Part shown: positions 50,499-61,593 of the stretch, piece by piece
Layout of the letters: every line of letters starts with the position of its first letter
How positions within the stretch are numbered: the stretch's first letter is position 1
Source of the DNA: Valencia hispanica
Lineage: Eukaryota; Chordata; Actinopteri; Cyprinodontiformes; Valenciidae
Reading direction: 5' to 3'
DNA: 64,000 bases
NCBI GenBank assembly: GCA_963556495.2
Contig: OY747705.1
Span: 28,324,501-28,388,500 of the forward strand
Notes under the pieces: model-generated
What the model saw: only the letters and a program-made list of their open reading frames with translations
The model's database searches: none
What the model was told of the DNA's origin: nothing
Translations under genes and position numbers: made by a program

Positions 50499-52672
50499 GA
50501 GAGCTGGGTAGAGTACCCAAAAATTGTGCTCAAGTAAGAGTAGCACCACTTTAATATATTTTTACTCAAGTAAAAGTAGGAAGTAGCCATCTGAGAAATT
50601 ACTCAAGAGTAAAAAGGTATTTCTCAATACAGCTACTTAAGTACTGAGTAACGGATGATGTCATAGCAGGGCTGTACATTAACTTTTTTAGCTGTTAGCA
50701 CTGGTGCTACAGAGGTTGCTGGTTCTGTAGCACAGGCAAAAAAGTTGTAGCATCAACACAAAAACCTTGTTTTCAAGAGGAGACTGTGGAACGTTATATT
50801 ATTATGCCACAAGTATACTGTTGAGAGAAGGGAACTGGTACAAATTTACAAGATATCAAATTGCAACTGGACATCCAAGACATTTTAAACAAAATGTCTA
50901 GTTCTGAAAATTAAATTGGCTGAGATATGTTAAAATAAAATGTAATAAAAATATCGTTTTTGTTTTTTAGTACTTTGTAAAGAGGCATATTTAGTATGCG
51001 CTAGAGCTGTAATCGGGCCTTAAAAGTTGGGCCCGACCCGGCCCGAGCCCGAAGAGTATATTTTCATTGACAGCTTATTAAAGCCCAACCCGATTACAGG
51101 AGATTTTATCTGACTTCTGGGCATCAGGGAGCTGCTATATAAATGCAGGAGACTTCTGCAACTTAAGATGTCTGGTAATAGAGCATTTACACTTCAGCAT
51201 TTTCTGTCTGAGAGCGCAGTGCAGCAGTCAGAGCATGTTTTCTGTTTGGATCTGAGAGGAGGAGTGGCCTGACGCCTGGGTCTTTCACATCATGACGCAT
51301 GCGGTGTGCATGCAACATCTTGACAGGTAGATCGGAATAATATTAGTGGTCTAGTGCAGCGCTTTATTATAAATATTCTTGGTCTGTAAAACTGAGCAAA
51401 ACCTGGACATTTTCGGGAATTTTATTAACACCATTAGTTCGCGCTAATGAGATGATCAGCTGACCGCTAGAACCAGAGGCTGGCCCGAGCCCATGGACAA
51501 TGATAGAAATTAAGCCCGAAGCCGGCCCGACCCCTCGGGTCCCGACGGGTTCGGGCAAAGATCTTCAGCTCTAGTATGCACCAAATGTTGTTTGCCAATC
51601 ATTATTAAACAGAAGTTTATGGCTTATGGTATTACTTTCAGTGTTTGTTGTTATAAGTTTTAAATGTCCTTTGTTGGAGAACTCACCATATATTTTGAAT
51701 GATCCTTGAATGCACCACAGGTGTGCGATGCAGCGTAGTACAGACAAGCTTCAGCCTGATGTTAGTGTCTGGCCTAATAAAAGAAAGATTGGCCTTCTAT
51801 ATCTGCTGATTTATTTTTTATTTTTGAATTCAATGTAAACAGAAAACTTCATTTGTGATTAGGTGAAATGAACCGAGAAAGGTTTATGATTGGTCAGTCG
51901 ATGTAGTCTGATCATGCTGCATGTACACAATCCCATTCTGAGCATCTGGAAACAGCTGGATGCAAAGCAGGCTGGGTCTCTAATCTGCAGGGAATATCGG
52001 CGACAACGTTTCACACAAAGTAGCTAGGGTGGTCAGAAATGTCGCTAGATTTGTCACTAGGCGCTTTTTGGAAGAAAAAAAAAGTTGTTGAGGGGTCTGA
52101 AAAGTCATTAGAAATGGCGACAAAGTCGCTACGTTGGCAACACTGGCTTCAGGCAGCGTCAGAAATTCTTTGACCCCGGTCTGCTCGTGATGTTGCCTTT
52201 TGGCGCATCCTGCTAGAAGTAGATGTCTGGCAGTTTTGATCCATTGAAATCTTGGGCCGTTCAGTGTGACACACCTCTAGAGCTCGGTGGAGTTCGCACA
52301 GTGTGGCACGGAGCTGTCCTGAGACGGCCGTAATGCATACAGTGTGAACCGCCCTTTACAGTAAAAAAACACCCAACGCTCTCGCACAAGTGCTACGTAT
52401 GAAAAAAAAATATTTATGTAGTTTATATTTATTTTACGAATTATAATAAAAAAATACTTACAATTTATTCAAATTCCTTCATTTGTTCTTCATTTAATTA
52501 GGTTACAGTGGGTAGAATATCCAGAAGTTTTACTGAAGAGTATCAATAATTCATAATAATATTACTGAAATAAAAGTTAAAGTACAGTTTAGTAAAACTT
52601 TCTAAAGTTTTTTTTCTTTCTTTTTTTTCTCAAAAAGTTACTTCAAAGGTAACTAGTTACTACCCACCTCTG
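50499..52672. mobile_element. hAT-type element, non-autonomous, 2174 bp, carrying a nested hAT
   Basis: Ends GAGAGCTGGGTAG and CTACCCACCTCTG (TIR CAGAGGTGGGTAG type), flanked by GTACCAAG (50491-50498) and GTACTAAG (52673-52680), an 8-bp duplication with one mismatch. The inside lacks transposase motifs and holds the element at 51002-51573. Confidence 0.82.
51002..51573. mobile_element. hAT-type MITE nested in the larger hAT, 572 bp
   Basis: Ends TAGAGCTGTAAT and CTTCAGCTCTA (shared 8 bp TAGAGCTG). Flanked by GTATGCGC (50994-51001) and GTATGCAC (51574-51581), 7 of 8 matching. GGCCCGACCCGGCCCGAGCC near the left end and its inverse near the right end form GC-rich subterminal repeats. Confidence 0.82.
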
Positions 52673-52795
52673 GTACTAAGTGTGAGTTTTTTTACCAGGG
52701 ACAGCGGCCTGGTGGGTAAATTTAGCACAGTCTCAAAATCTACGAATCAGCTGCCAATGTCTGCGTATTTATTCAGTGGTTTTTGTCAAGACTAA

Positions 52796-53460
52796 AGTCT
52801 AGTTTATACTTCTCCATCTGCGTAGGTGCGGAGACACACAGCACCATTATCTGTCGACACAAGGGTTCTCCGTCACTCACGGAAGCACGCATGGAGTAGA
52901 GCCCAATTTTTTTACTATCTTTCAAATGCAACAGAGAGCGATCATCTGATTGGTGATCCCAACAACAGCTCCAGTTCATTTCACCAGAACGGTGCTCTGT
53001 AGTCGATGTAATTAGTAGTCAATGCAGCTTTTTGGCACTAGATGCTTTATATTGCAAGGCCAGTTTATCTAATATGATCTTTTGGTGATTTTGAACACCA
53101 GGAGGTGTAGAGAAGAACAAAACAGACCACTGTTAGTTTGTTTACTTGCGTTTTTAGAGTGTTCAATGCGCTGCACTTCTAGTAAAAAGCCTTCCAGCTC
53201 AATTAAAACTCGCTGTCTGTCGGCCATTGCTCCATGAGTGGATGTGCTTTTACAAGCTGAGGTAAACACATTTTTGTCAACCAGAAACATCACTGCAGTG
53301 GTAGGCAGACCCGCCAGAAAAGGTCTGTACCCCATGGTGTCGTAGCGGAGAATTGCTTTGCAACGCTGACAAACCAACAGAGAAGGATAAAATGAAAATG
53401 TCTCCGTCAATACGTATGCGTGTGAGTGCAAATTGCTGACGGAAAAGTATAAACTAGGCT
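52796..53460. mobile_element. PIF/Harbinger-like element, 665 bp
   Basis: TIRs AG[TC]CTAGTTTATACTT with TAA target duplications (52793-52795 and 53461-53463). A minus-strand frame of about 120 codons (53431-53069) contains MADRQRVLIELEGFLLEVQ and may be the start of a Harbinger ORF. No DDE motifs, so it is internally deleted. Confidence 0.78.
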
Positions 53461-53517
53461 TAAGTCAAGCAAGCAGGCACAAGAAATGTCAGATTTAATT
53501 TGTTGGGTTACAACCTG

Positions 53518-54912
53518 GATTGGATTGGCAGTTCCCTTGGATTGGCAGACCGGGGTGGTGGTCCCCCTGTTTAAAAAGGGGGACCACAGAGTGTGTTCCA
53601 ACTACAGGGGGATCACACTTCTGAGCCTCCCTGGTAAGGTCTATTCAGGGGTTCTGGAGAGGAGGGTCCGACGGATAGTCAAACCTTGGATCCAGGAGGA
53701 ACAATGCGGTTTTCGTCCTGGCCGTGGAACACTGGACCAGCTCTACACCCTCAGCAGGGTCCTGGAGGGTGCGTGGGAGTTCACCCAACCGGTCTACATC
53801 TGTTTTGTGGACTTGGAGAAGGCGTTCGACCGTGTCCCTCGGGAGGCCCTGTGGGGGGTGCTCCGGGAGTATGAGGTACCGGGCCCCTTGATACGGGCTG
53901 TTAGGTCCCTGTACGACCGGTGCCAGAGTTTGGTTCGCATTGCTGGCAGTAAGTCGGGCTTGTTTTGGGGGAGAGTTGGACTCCGCCAAGGTTGCCCTTT
54001 GTCACCGATCCTGTTCATAACTTTCATGGAAAGGATTTCTAGGCGCAGCCAAGGTGTTGAGGGGATCCGTTTTGGTGGCCTCAGGATCGGGTCTCTGCTT
54101 TTTGCAGAAGACGTGGTCCTGTTGGCTTCATCTGAACTTGATCTACAGCTTTCGCTGGAGCGGTTTGCAGCCGAGTGTGAAGCAGCTGGGATGAGAATCA
54201 GCACCTCCAAATCCGAGGCCATGGTCTTGAGTCGGAAAAGGGTGGGGTGCCTTCTCCGGGTCGGGGATGAGGTCCTTCCCCAAGTGGAGGAGTTTAAGTA
54301 TCTTGGGGTCCTGTTCACGAATGAGGGAAAAATGGAGCGGAAGATTGATAGATGGATTGGTAAGGCACCTGCAGTTATCCGGGCGCTTTACCGGTCTGTC
54401 GTGGTGAAGAGAGAGCTGAGCCGAAAGGCGAAGCTCTCGATTTACCGGTCGATCTACGTTCCTACCCTCATCTATGGTTACGAACTCTGGGTGGTGACCG
54501 AAAGAACAAGATCACGGATACAAGCGGCCGAAATGAGTTTCCTCTGTAGGGTGTCTGGGCTCTCCCTTAGAGATAGGGTGAGAAGCTCAGTCATCCGGAG
54601 GGGGCTCAGAGTAGAGCCACTGCTCCTCCACATCGAGAGGAGTCAGTTGAGGTGGCTCGGGCATCTGGTCTGCCTCCTGGATGCCTCCCTGGTGAGGTGT
54701 TTCAGGCACGTCCTACCGGGAGGAGGCCCAGGGGAAGACCCAGGACACGCTGGAGGGACTATGTTTCTCGGCTGGTCTGGGAGCGCCTTGGGGTTCCTCC
54801 CGAGGAGCTGGAACAAGTGGCTGGGGAGAGGGAAGTCTGTGTCTCTTTGCTTAAGCTGCTGCCCCCGCGACCCGACCCCAGATAAGCGGAAGAACATGGA
54901 TGGATGGATGGA
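53518..54912 (+). mobile_element. Rex3-type (RTE clade) non-LTR retrotransposon, 5'-truncated, with target-site duplication
   Basis: Flanked by TGGGTTACAACCTG at 53504-53517 and again at 54913-54926, a perfect 14-bp duplication. The 3' end is tandem GATG (about 54897-54913), the tail typical of Rex3. The endonuclease half is missing. The element begins inside the ORF, just before the RT. Confidence 0.93.
53519..54888 (+). pseudogene. Rex3 reverse transcriptase fragment, mutated catalytic motif and C-terminal frameshift
   Basis: VVPLFKKGDHRVCSNYRGIT, FRPGRGTLDQLYTLSRVLEG, CFVDLEKAFDRVPREAL (motif A), GLRQGCPLSPILFITFMERI (motif B) and GSLLFAEDVVLLASS (motif C). Motif C is FAED where FADD is expected, so the first catalytic Asp is Glu. 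KLSIYRSIYVPTLIYG and ERSQLRWLGHLV follow. Near 54665 the frame shifts; the proper C-terminus (GRRPRGRPRTRWRDYVSRLV ... LLPPRPDPR) continues in another frame to 54885. Confidence 0.92.
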
Positions 54913-55029
54913 TGGGTTACAACCTGTTTATCAGCAATGCTGATACAGGCCTTTTGTGTTTTGTCTCCAGTTTTAGTCCGGTTTGTAATCTAACATTGTT
55001 TCTAGTTAATGGTGTTTCTTCAATTCTTT

Positions 55030-55110
55030 CGGTTCAATTCCATTTATTTATATAGCGTTGATTCACAACAAATCATCTCAAGATACTTTATGGGAAAAAA
55101 TATAGACAGA
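55030..55110 (-). repeat. LINE/SINE 3'-tail fragment
   Basis: On the minus strand it reads CGCTATATAAATAAATGG and ends GGAATTGAA, like the TTGAAn tails of fish LINEs and SINEs. The body is not recognised. Confidence 0.5.
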
Positions 55111-56509
55111 AAAGTATAGTCAGTGGCATCTAGGAGCCTTCACTGCTTCCCTGCTTAAGCTAACAGCTAGTGTGGCATCTGTTCCTGTTTATACCTAGAG
55201 ATATTTCTATTTTTTACTTAGGTTGGCTCAAAACTGTCTAAAAAGGTTGTAGCAGTTATTTAAATAAAGAAATAAACATTTTCTGTAATTCAATAAACCC
55301 CTATCTAATCAGTTTTAAGCTTTTAATGATTAGTTATTTTGCCAGAACTGTCTTTAAATGTGCAGGACTATATTGATACTGAATTGTAAGCCCCCAACAT
55401 CCAGCTGGTAACATTTATTTTAGCAGTAACATGTTTTGTTGCACATCTCTAGGTTGCTGTAATGTACTTTTTGCCCTGGGGCTTTTCTTGGCTGTGGTTC
55501 TTGAAAGATTTGGAGTTGGTTTCTCCCCCTTCTGCTTCAAGCAACATCAAACCAGCTTTTCATTAGCTGTAACCACAGGATCTCTTTCAGGCTCTTTGCC
55601 AGCCTGATATCATCTGACATTTAATAGCCCCCACCCAAAATTAAGGCTCATCAGCAAGCCTAGAGAGCTATAATTAGACTTTGTATAAAAAATAAAAACC
55701 TAAGGAAGGAGATTTTTCTACGCATGTTTCTTAACATATGTAAGTGTTTGAGAAATAACTCTGCCAGACGTTGCTTGTGCGTGTTTAAAAGTTTCACCTT
55801 CATCTATCTCTCGTTTGATTTTGATCTGATTATAGAGGAATCATGTTAATATAAAATTGTATGTTATTAAGATTTATTTAGCTTTTCAATGTCTCGGAAA
55901 GTAATAATTATAAATAATTTCCTAAACGAAGAAACTAAGCTGATTACCAATAGTCCAAACAATCCATCTAAGCTAATCAGCAAGTTTAAGATGCCTTCAG
56001 CCATTCTTTTGAGCTGATCGGCTACATTAAAAGGATGGACAAAACTGCTGAAGTTGTTGGAACAGAAAACCATTAAAAAAAATTAAAATGACTCCTAAAA
56101 TGCTGACTCACATCTGTGCCCTGAACAAAGGTGAGTTATCCCCCTCCATCTGTAACCTCAGCTTCCAGACCCACTTACAACTCAGTGGTCTGGGTCTGTG
56201 CTTCTCGTCGCCCTCACCTTGTAAACAAACACAGATGTCTGTGACTCACTTCCTCTATGGTTCCCCTTTGATGAACAAGGAGAAAGCACAAGGCTCCATC
56301 CTCAAGCTGTCTCCATAAATATCCCATCTGTTGACTGTACTTTTTATATGTTTATGGTGTGATTCATTCTTTAAAGAATGTGCTTAATTATTTATACTGG
56401 AATAAGAGCCATGCAAATGTGTCCATGTGACTTTTTCATATATTTCTATGGCACAGAAACAAAATTTAATGTGTGTTGAGATTTTAGATGAAATCTAAAA
56501 CACAGTTTT
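55111..56509. other. No gene seen; possible conserved non-coding stretch
   Basis: 55555-55690 is compositionally even and repeat-free. Nothing else noted. Flanks on both sides are transposons. Confidence 0.3.
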
Positions 56510-56514
56510 TATTT

Positions 56515-57290
56515 ATTTTTATTTTATTCAACCTTTATTTAACCAGGCAGGTAGGGCTGGGTATTGTTAGGAATTTCACAATTAGATTCGATTTTGATTC
56601 TTGAGGCTTCGATTCGATTTCGATTCAATACGATATTGATTCATTAGTTTCAATATCGATTCAATAATAAGTAAATACACAAGTAATTAAGTACCTGAGT
56701 ATATTTTTAAATAGGGGTGTGTATTGGCAAAAATCTGGCGATACGATATGTATCGCGATACAGGGGAGATGATACAATGTATCGCGATACTATGAGTAAG
56801 ACGATATATTGTGATTGTTAAAACTCAATTTAACAGTAGAAAAACTGTCGCAGTATTCTAAACACTCCAACCTGTATCCTACTTTAACACATCCAGTTTT
56901 ATTAGTAGCTCTAGGTGATCCACTGGAACGAAGAAGGTGACAACCGCCACAAACCATCAGTCATGCTTTTAATTGTACTGTAAAAATTACTGTCACCCCC
57001 TGGTGGTGCAGGCTTGAATGGAGTGCAGCTGCTGTCCGCCATCTTGCTGTTTTGGTAATGTGTGTCTTGTACAACGCTGAACGCTCTCACTAGAGTGTTG
57101 CCCACAGCACCGCCACTGGCCGGTGGGCTGAATCGATTCATAGGATTTGATGAATCGATATTGATTTGAGAAACAAATAATTGCAATGCATTGCTGAATC
57201 AAATTTTTTACCCAGCCCTACAGGCAGGACAGATTAGGAACCATTTTTAATTTACAGCTATGATCTGGCAAAAGGCAGAAGCTTTTGAGG
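56515..57290. repeat. Older dispersed repeat interrupted by a hAT element
   Basis: ttcaacctttatttaaccag (left) and ggaaccatttttaatttaca followed by gctatgatctggcaaaaggc (right) are the two halves of a common fish repeat (TTTATTTAACCAGG ... ATTTAC-GC-A-GACCTGGCAAGAGGC). They are split by the 56552 insertion. Confidence 0.6.
56552..57220. mobile_element. hAT-type element, 669 bp, perfect target duplication
   Basis: TIR TAGGGCTGGGTA...TACCCAGCCCTA. The 8-bp duplication CAGGCAGG at 56544-56551 and 57221-57228 is exact. At 56714 another hAT-like end (taggggtgtgtattggcaa, with GATACGATATGTATCGCGAT) suggests a further element nested inside, without a clear right end. Confidence 0.88.
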
Positions 57291-57664
57291 GAAAAGATGA
57301 TAAGAGGCTATAAGAGCATGAATCATATGTATTATAGTAGCAAAAGAATAGTGCATAAGTGTGAAGTTTTTTTTTTTTTATCAATCAAAATCTAAAAAGT
57401 GTGACTTACATTTGTTTTGAACCCTAACCGGGTTCATACTTCTGGAGGCCCCTGTCACAGCTGTAGTCAATAGGTTTGTTCTCTCCTGGAGCTCAGGGGA
57501 ACATTGCACACACATCCCAAAAGCATAGTGTCTCTGCGCTCTACTAAATTTACGCGCTGGGTCTATTTCTTTCTACGTGCGAACAGTCTAAAGCTTAAAA
57601 ATAAGATAAGATATTAAATATTTTTAAAAAACGTAATTTCCTGTGACACCAGGTTTGAAGTCAG

Positions 57665-57803
57665 TTGGTCTGTGGGTCTCATTTGTTAATCCTTGAAGTG
57701 CCGATTCATCCAATTGTATGTGATACCAGTGATCATTTTTACAAAGCCAACATGAAAAAGGAGAAGGCATGGAGAGAAATCTATGCAGTTTTGGGAGAGG
57801 ATG
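57665..57803 (+). pseudogene. MADF (Adf-1/Myb-SANT-like) domain exon, probably transposon-derived
   Basis: LILEVPIHPIVCDTSDHFYK and KKEKAWREIYAVLGEDG match the MADF pattern (hydrophobic helix, HP.(I/L)YD, Y, KK..AW.EI...LG). It ends at a good donor, GATG/GTGAGT. In fish such exons occur in host genes and in the DNA-binding ORF of Harbinger elements. No partner exon is seen here, so it is most likely a relic. Confidence 0.62.
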
Positions 57804-58045
57804 GTGAGTTTATGCTACCTATTAGCATAGAATTATGTTATTATAAAAATATATTTTTCTGCATACTACTCATTCAGCTATGCAGTTGCAATTCAGTGAT
57901 CTCGTGGTCGTGGGGAAAATGTTTTTTATTACGTTACGTTCCACTTATGCATTCAGTGGAAAGCAGGGGTTATTTTTGTGCCATACATTACGTTTTTTTT
58001 AAAAATTATTATTATTTTTACATACATTACGTTTTCGCTGTCGGC

Positions 58046-58140
58046 CAATAAGCCTAATTTTGGTCTAATCTGACGATAACATCTTTTTTCAATTTTTTTC
58101 TGCAAACTGCAATTCAGACTTCTTATGGATTTCTCCACAA
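58046..58140 (-). repeat. Tc1 transposase fragment
   Basis: ttttggtctaatctgacgat and ctgcaaactgcaattcagac followed by ttcttatgg match the plus-strand layout seen at 49370-49465 in the near-intact Tc1 (around the first catalytic Asp). Only about 95 bp remains, 25 bp before another Tc1. Confidence 0.6.
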
Positions 58141-58165
58141 CAGCTTATTTTTACCTAAAAGTGTA

Positions 58166-59567
58166 CAGTCGTGGCCAAAAGTTTTGAGAATGACACAAAT
58201 ATTAGTTTTCACAAAGTTTTCTGCAAAACTACTTTTAGATCTTTGTTTCAGTTGTTTCTGTGATGTACTGAAATATAATTACAAGCACCTTATACGTTTC
58301 AAAGGCTTTTATTGACGATTACATGACATTTATGCAAAGAGTCAGTATTTGCAGTGTTGGCCCTTCTTTTTCAGGACCTCTGCAATTCGACTGGTCATGC
58401 TTTCAATCAACTTCTGGGCCAAATCCTGACTGATAGCAACACATTCTTTCATAATCACTTCTTGGAGTTTGTCAGAATTAGTGGGTTTTTGTTTGTCCAC
58501 CCGCCTCTTGAGGACTGACCACAAGTTCTCAATGGGATTAAGATCTGGGGAGTTTCCAGGCCATGGACCCAAAATTTCAATGTTTTGGTCCCCGAGCCAC
58601 TTAGTTATCACTTTTGCCTTATGGCACGATGCTCCATCGTGCTGGAAAATGCATTGTTCTTCACCAAACTGTTGTTGGATTATTGGAAGAAGTTGCTGTT
58701 GGAGGGTGTTTTGGCACCATTCTTTATTCATGGCTGTGTTTTTGGGCAAAATTGTAAGTGAGCCCACTCCCTTGGATGAGAAGCAACCCCACACATGAAT
58801 GGTCTTAGGATGCTTTACTGTTGGCATGACACAGGACTGATGGTAGCGCTCACCTTTTCTTCTCCGGACAAGCCTTTTTTCAGATGCCCCAAACAATCGG
58901 AAAGAGGCTTCATCGGAGAATATGACTTTGCCCCAGTCCTCAGCAGTTAATTCACCATACTTTCTGCAGAAGATCAATCTGTCCCTGATGTTTTTTTTGG
59001 AGAGAAGTGGCTTCTTTGCTGCCCTCTTGACACCAGGGCATATTCCAAAAGTCTTCGCCTCACTGTGCGTACAGATGCGCTCACACTAGCCTGCTGCCAT
59101 TCCTGAGCAAGCACTGCACTGGTGGCACTTCGATCCCGCAGCTGAATCCTCTTTAGAAGACGATCCTGGCGCTTGCTGGACTTTCTTGGATGCCCTGAAG
59201 CCTTCTTAACAAGAATTGAACCTCTTTCCTTGAAGTTCTTGATAATCCTATAAATTGTTGATTTAGGTGCAATTTTAGTAGCCACAATATCCTTGCCTGC
59301 GAATCCATTTTTATGCAACGCAATGATGGCTGCACACGTTTCTTTGCAGGTCACCATGGTAAACAATGGAAGAACAATGATTTCAAGCATCACCCTCCTT
59401 TTAACATGTCAAGTCTGCCATTCTAACTCAAAGAAGGACAATGCAATTCATCTGATCACTGTTCATAACATTCTGGAGTATATGCAAATTGCTATTATAA
59501 AAACTTAAGCAGCAACTTTTCCCATTTACAATATTTATGTAATTCTCAAAACTTTTGGCCACGACTG
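58166..59567 (-). mobile_element. Tc1/mariner element, 1402 bp, both ends present
   Basis: TA at 58164-58165 and 59568-59569. Ends CAGTCGTGGCCAAAAGTTTT and GAGAA are identical over about 26 bp and then diverge, so the inverted repeats are short, unlike the element at 48608. Confidence 0.93.
58342..59356 (-). pseudogene. Tc1-family transposase split by a frameshift
   Basis: MVTCKETCAAIIALHKNGFA starts at 59356. Frame 1 runs through the HTH (KSTIYRIIKNFKERGS), KASGHPRKSSKR and RTVRRRLLE. From about 59050 the family-like sequence is in another frame (EAKTFGICPGVKRAAKKPLL), which leads into IFCRKYGELTAEDW and on to 58342. DDE residues are present: IFSDEASF (D), FQHDGASCHKAK (D) and SPDLNPIENLW (E). 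The change lies between about 58975 and 59062, where both frames are open. Confidence 0.88.
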
Positions 59568-59569
59568 TA

Positions 59570-60929
59570 GTGATGTTGTAGGGTATAGGTGTTGTTTGGT
59601 TGTTTTGATTAATCTTCACATTTAGGAACTCTTGGATTAATTTGGTTGTGGATTAGACAAACTGCGTTAATCTTGTTTATTTAACCCAGATCAGAAGATG
59701 GCTGGTTGAAAAACTAATAATTCAAACTTTAATGTGCACATACACTACATCTCACAGTTCTGTCTAGGTGAGGTTTAGGCGTGGGGCTTGTTTGGAGGTA
59801 GATATAAGTTTGCTTGATTTCTGCCCACTGTACAGTGCTCTGCAGGTTGTTCCCATTCCTTTAAATAAATAACATAAGGGACTAGCAATCAGCTTAGCCA
59901 CAAGAAAGACCAAAGAAAAGGTAAAAATTAAGACAGCACCTCTATTTAACTTATGATTGTTTTTAATATTTTATTTTTTACTTCATTACTACATTGTGGT
60001 TCAGTTTGAATTCCTATGTAAAGTAAGATAAACCTTTTCTGCATCCCATGTTATCCACATGGTTTCTAAGACTGCCCCCATGGGTAGAAACTCACTGTCA
60101 TTAGCACTAGTGAAACACTCCAGCAGAGTGGAAACTTTATCACATTCCAGCTTTTATCTAATCTGTATTTCCCTCTAGGTGGTGTCCACTTTCCACAAGG
60201 CAATATATTGTTAATTGTTAGTAAAGATGTGCTTGATTTATGATATTCCATGCAACCTTCAGAATGAGAGGCTATATAATTAGCCAGCCCAAACCAGTCA
60301 TTATCAAATCTCTGTGGAAGGCGTTCAATCCTAAATGTTTACGAGCTGTCGGTCAGTGCTCCTTGTGCCATGTGGCCTCTACAACTTTCGGTTACCTGAA
60401 TATCCATTTATGTCATTAATCCTGTTTGTCTTGTTCCGCGAACAGTTGAACATCTGTGTGTCAAGATGAGTGAGTGCTGATGGAAGGGAAAATGATGGAG
60501 GGAAAAGAGGAAGGTAGGGTCAGGGAATGGGGGATGGATACTTTTCCCACAAAGGCCTCTGTCTGACTGAAGTTATTCCAGTTACAGCTGGAGGAAACAC
60601 AGAGTTACATAGTGTTTAAGATCATCAGTCATGTTCCAGGTGGACGGCACACCGAACAGAACAGATGGAGAGATTCCTCACGGAAATCTAAACTTAATTC
60701 AGTGTTTGTTACCATTTTATTATGGTGACGCCCCCCAGCAGCATCTACCCACAGAAAATGTATTTAATTCTCTATATTTTTTCATTTTTATTTACTTAAC
60801 ACATAACACATTTAACACTAAAAGATAAACTACAAGTAAAAAATAAAACTAAACATGAAACAGAAAAATACAAGTATATCAATATTAAAAATATCTAACT
60901 AAGCATTTGTATTAGAACAGAGGAGCACT
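59570..60929. other. No feature seen
   Basis: AT-rich; no coding signature or transposon ends recognised. Confidence 0.5.
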
Positions 60930-61420
60930 TGCTGCGTCAAGTTGGGAATAAGTAGCTATTAAGAACTTTTTCTGTAAAAGAAGTGTTTTATTTAAGTGAG
61001 TAGTAAACGTTACTCCTCAAACAATATTACAATAAGTTAGATAGGGATAAATTAAACTATAATATTTTACAAAACATGAGTTATGAACAACACGTCTTAT
61101 CTTGCTTAAAATTCCAAATAGATTTTTGGATCTTTTTGCAAACATGTCTGATTTGATCTTTCAAAGTTTATCATCAGTACAGATACCTAAAAAGCATGCT
61201 GTTGAAACTTGCAAGATTTCTACATTATTATTAGAAGTTATTAGATCTTCGTTATACGTTTTGTTTCCAGTAAATACAATAAAAACAGATTTTTAAACAT
61301 TTAGTAAAAATATTTGCTTTAAACCAATATGGATAATTTAAAAGATCATCATTTAATTCGTTTATAAGAGTAGTCATATTTCTGTTTGCAGTTAATAGAT
61401 TGGTGTCATCTGCAAAAAGG
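60930..61420 (-). pseudogene. Non-LTR retrotransposon RT fragment, clade uncertain
   Basis: The minus strand reads LFADDTNLLTANRNMTTLIN and ELNDDLLNYPYWFKANIFT, a frameshift, then FIVFTGNKTYNEDLITSNNN, GICTDDKL, LFGILSKIRRVVH and YSLIYPYLTYCNIV. This is RT motif C (FADD) and the following thumb region. Several stops. It looks unlike the L2 and Rex3 copies here; clade not assigned. Confidence 0.72.
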
Positions 61421-61593
61421 TAGGGTCAGGGTATAAAGAGCCAGATCACATTCAGATGTCCTTTTTAAAAGAAATTAAATTACCTTATGTTATTTATCTT
61501 ATTTAAACTACAGCGTGTTGTTTCCGTCTTGACATCGTCTTGCGTTGACAGTTCTATGCTGCTGTCTTGTCTTGTTCGCATATGATCAGGTTC

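Noticed and set aside
53486..54943. An intact 485-codon host gene
   Set aside because: It is the Rex3 RT with a mutated catalytic motif, a frameshifted C-terminus and a target-site duplication.
60631..60828. Possible exon after CATGTTCCAG with frame VDGTPNRTDGEIPHGNLN
   Set aside because: No similarity to the expected ARHGEF18 C-terminus, no donor in phase, and low-complexity continuation.
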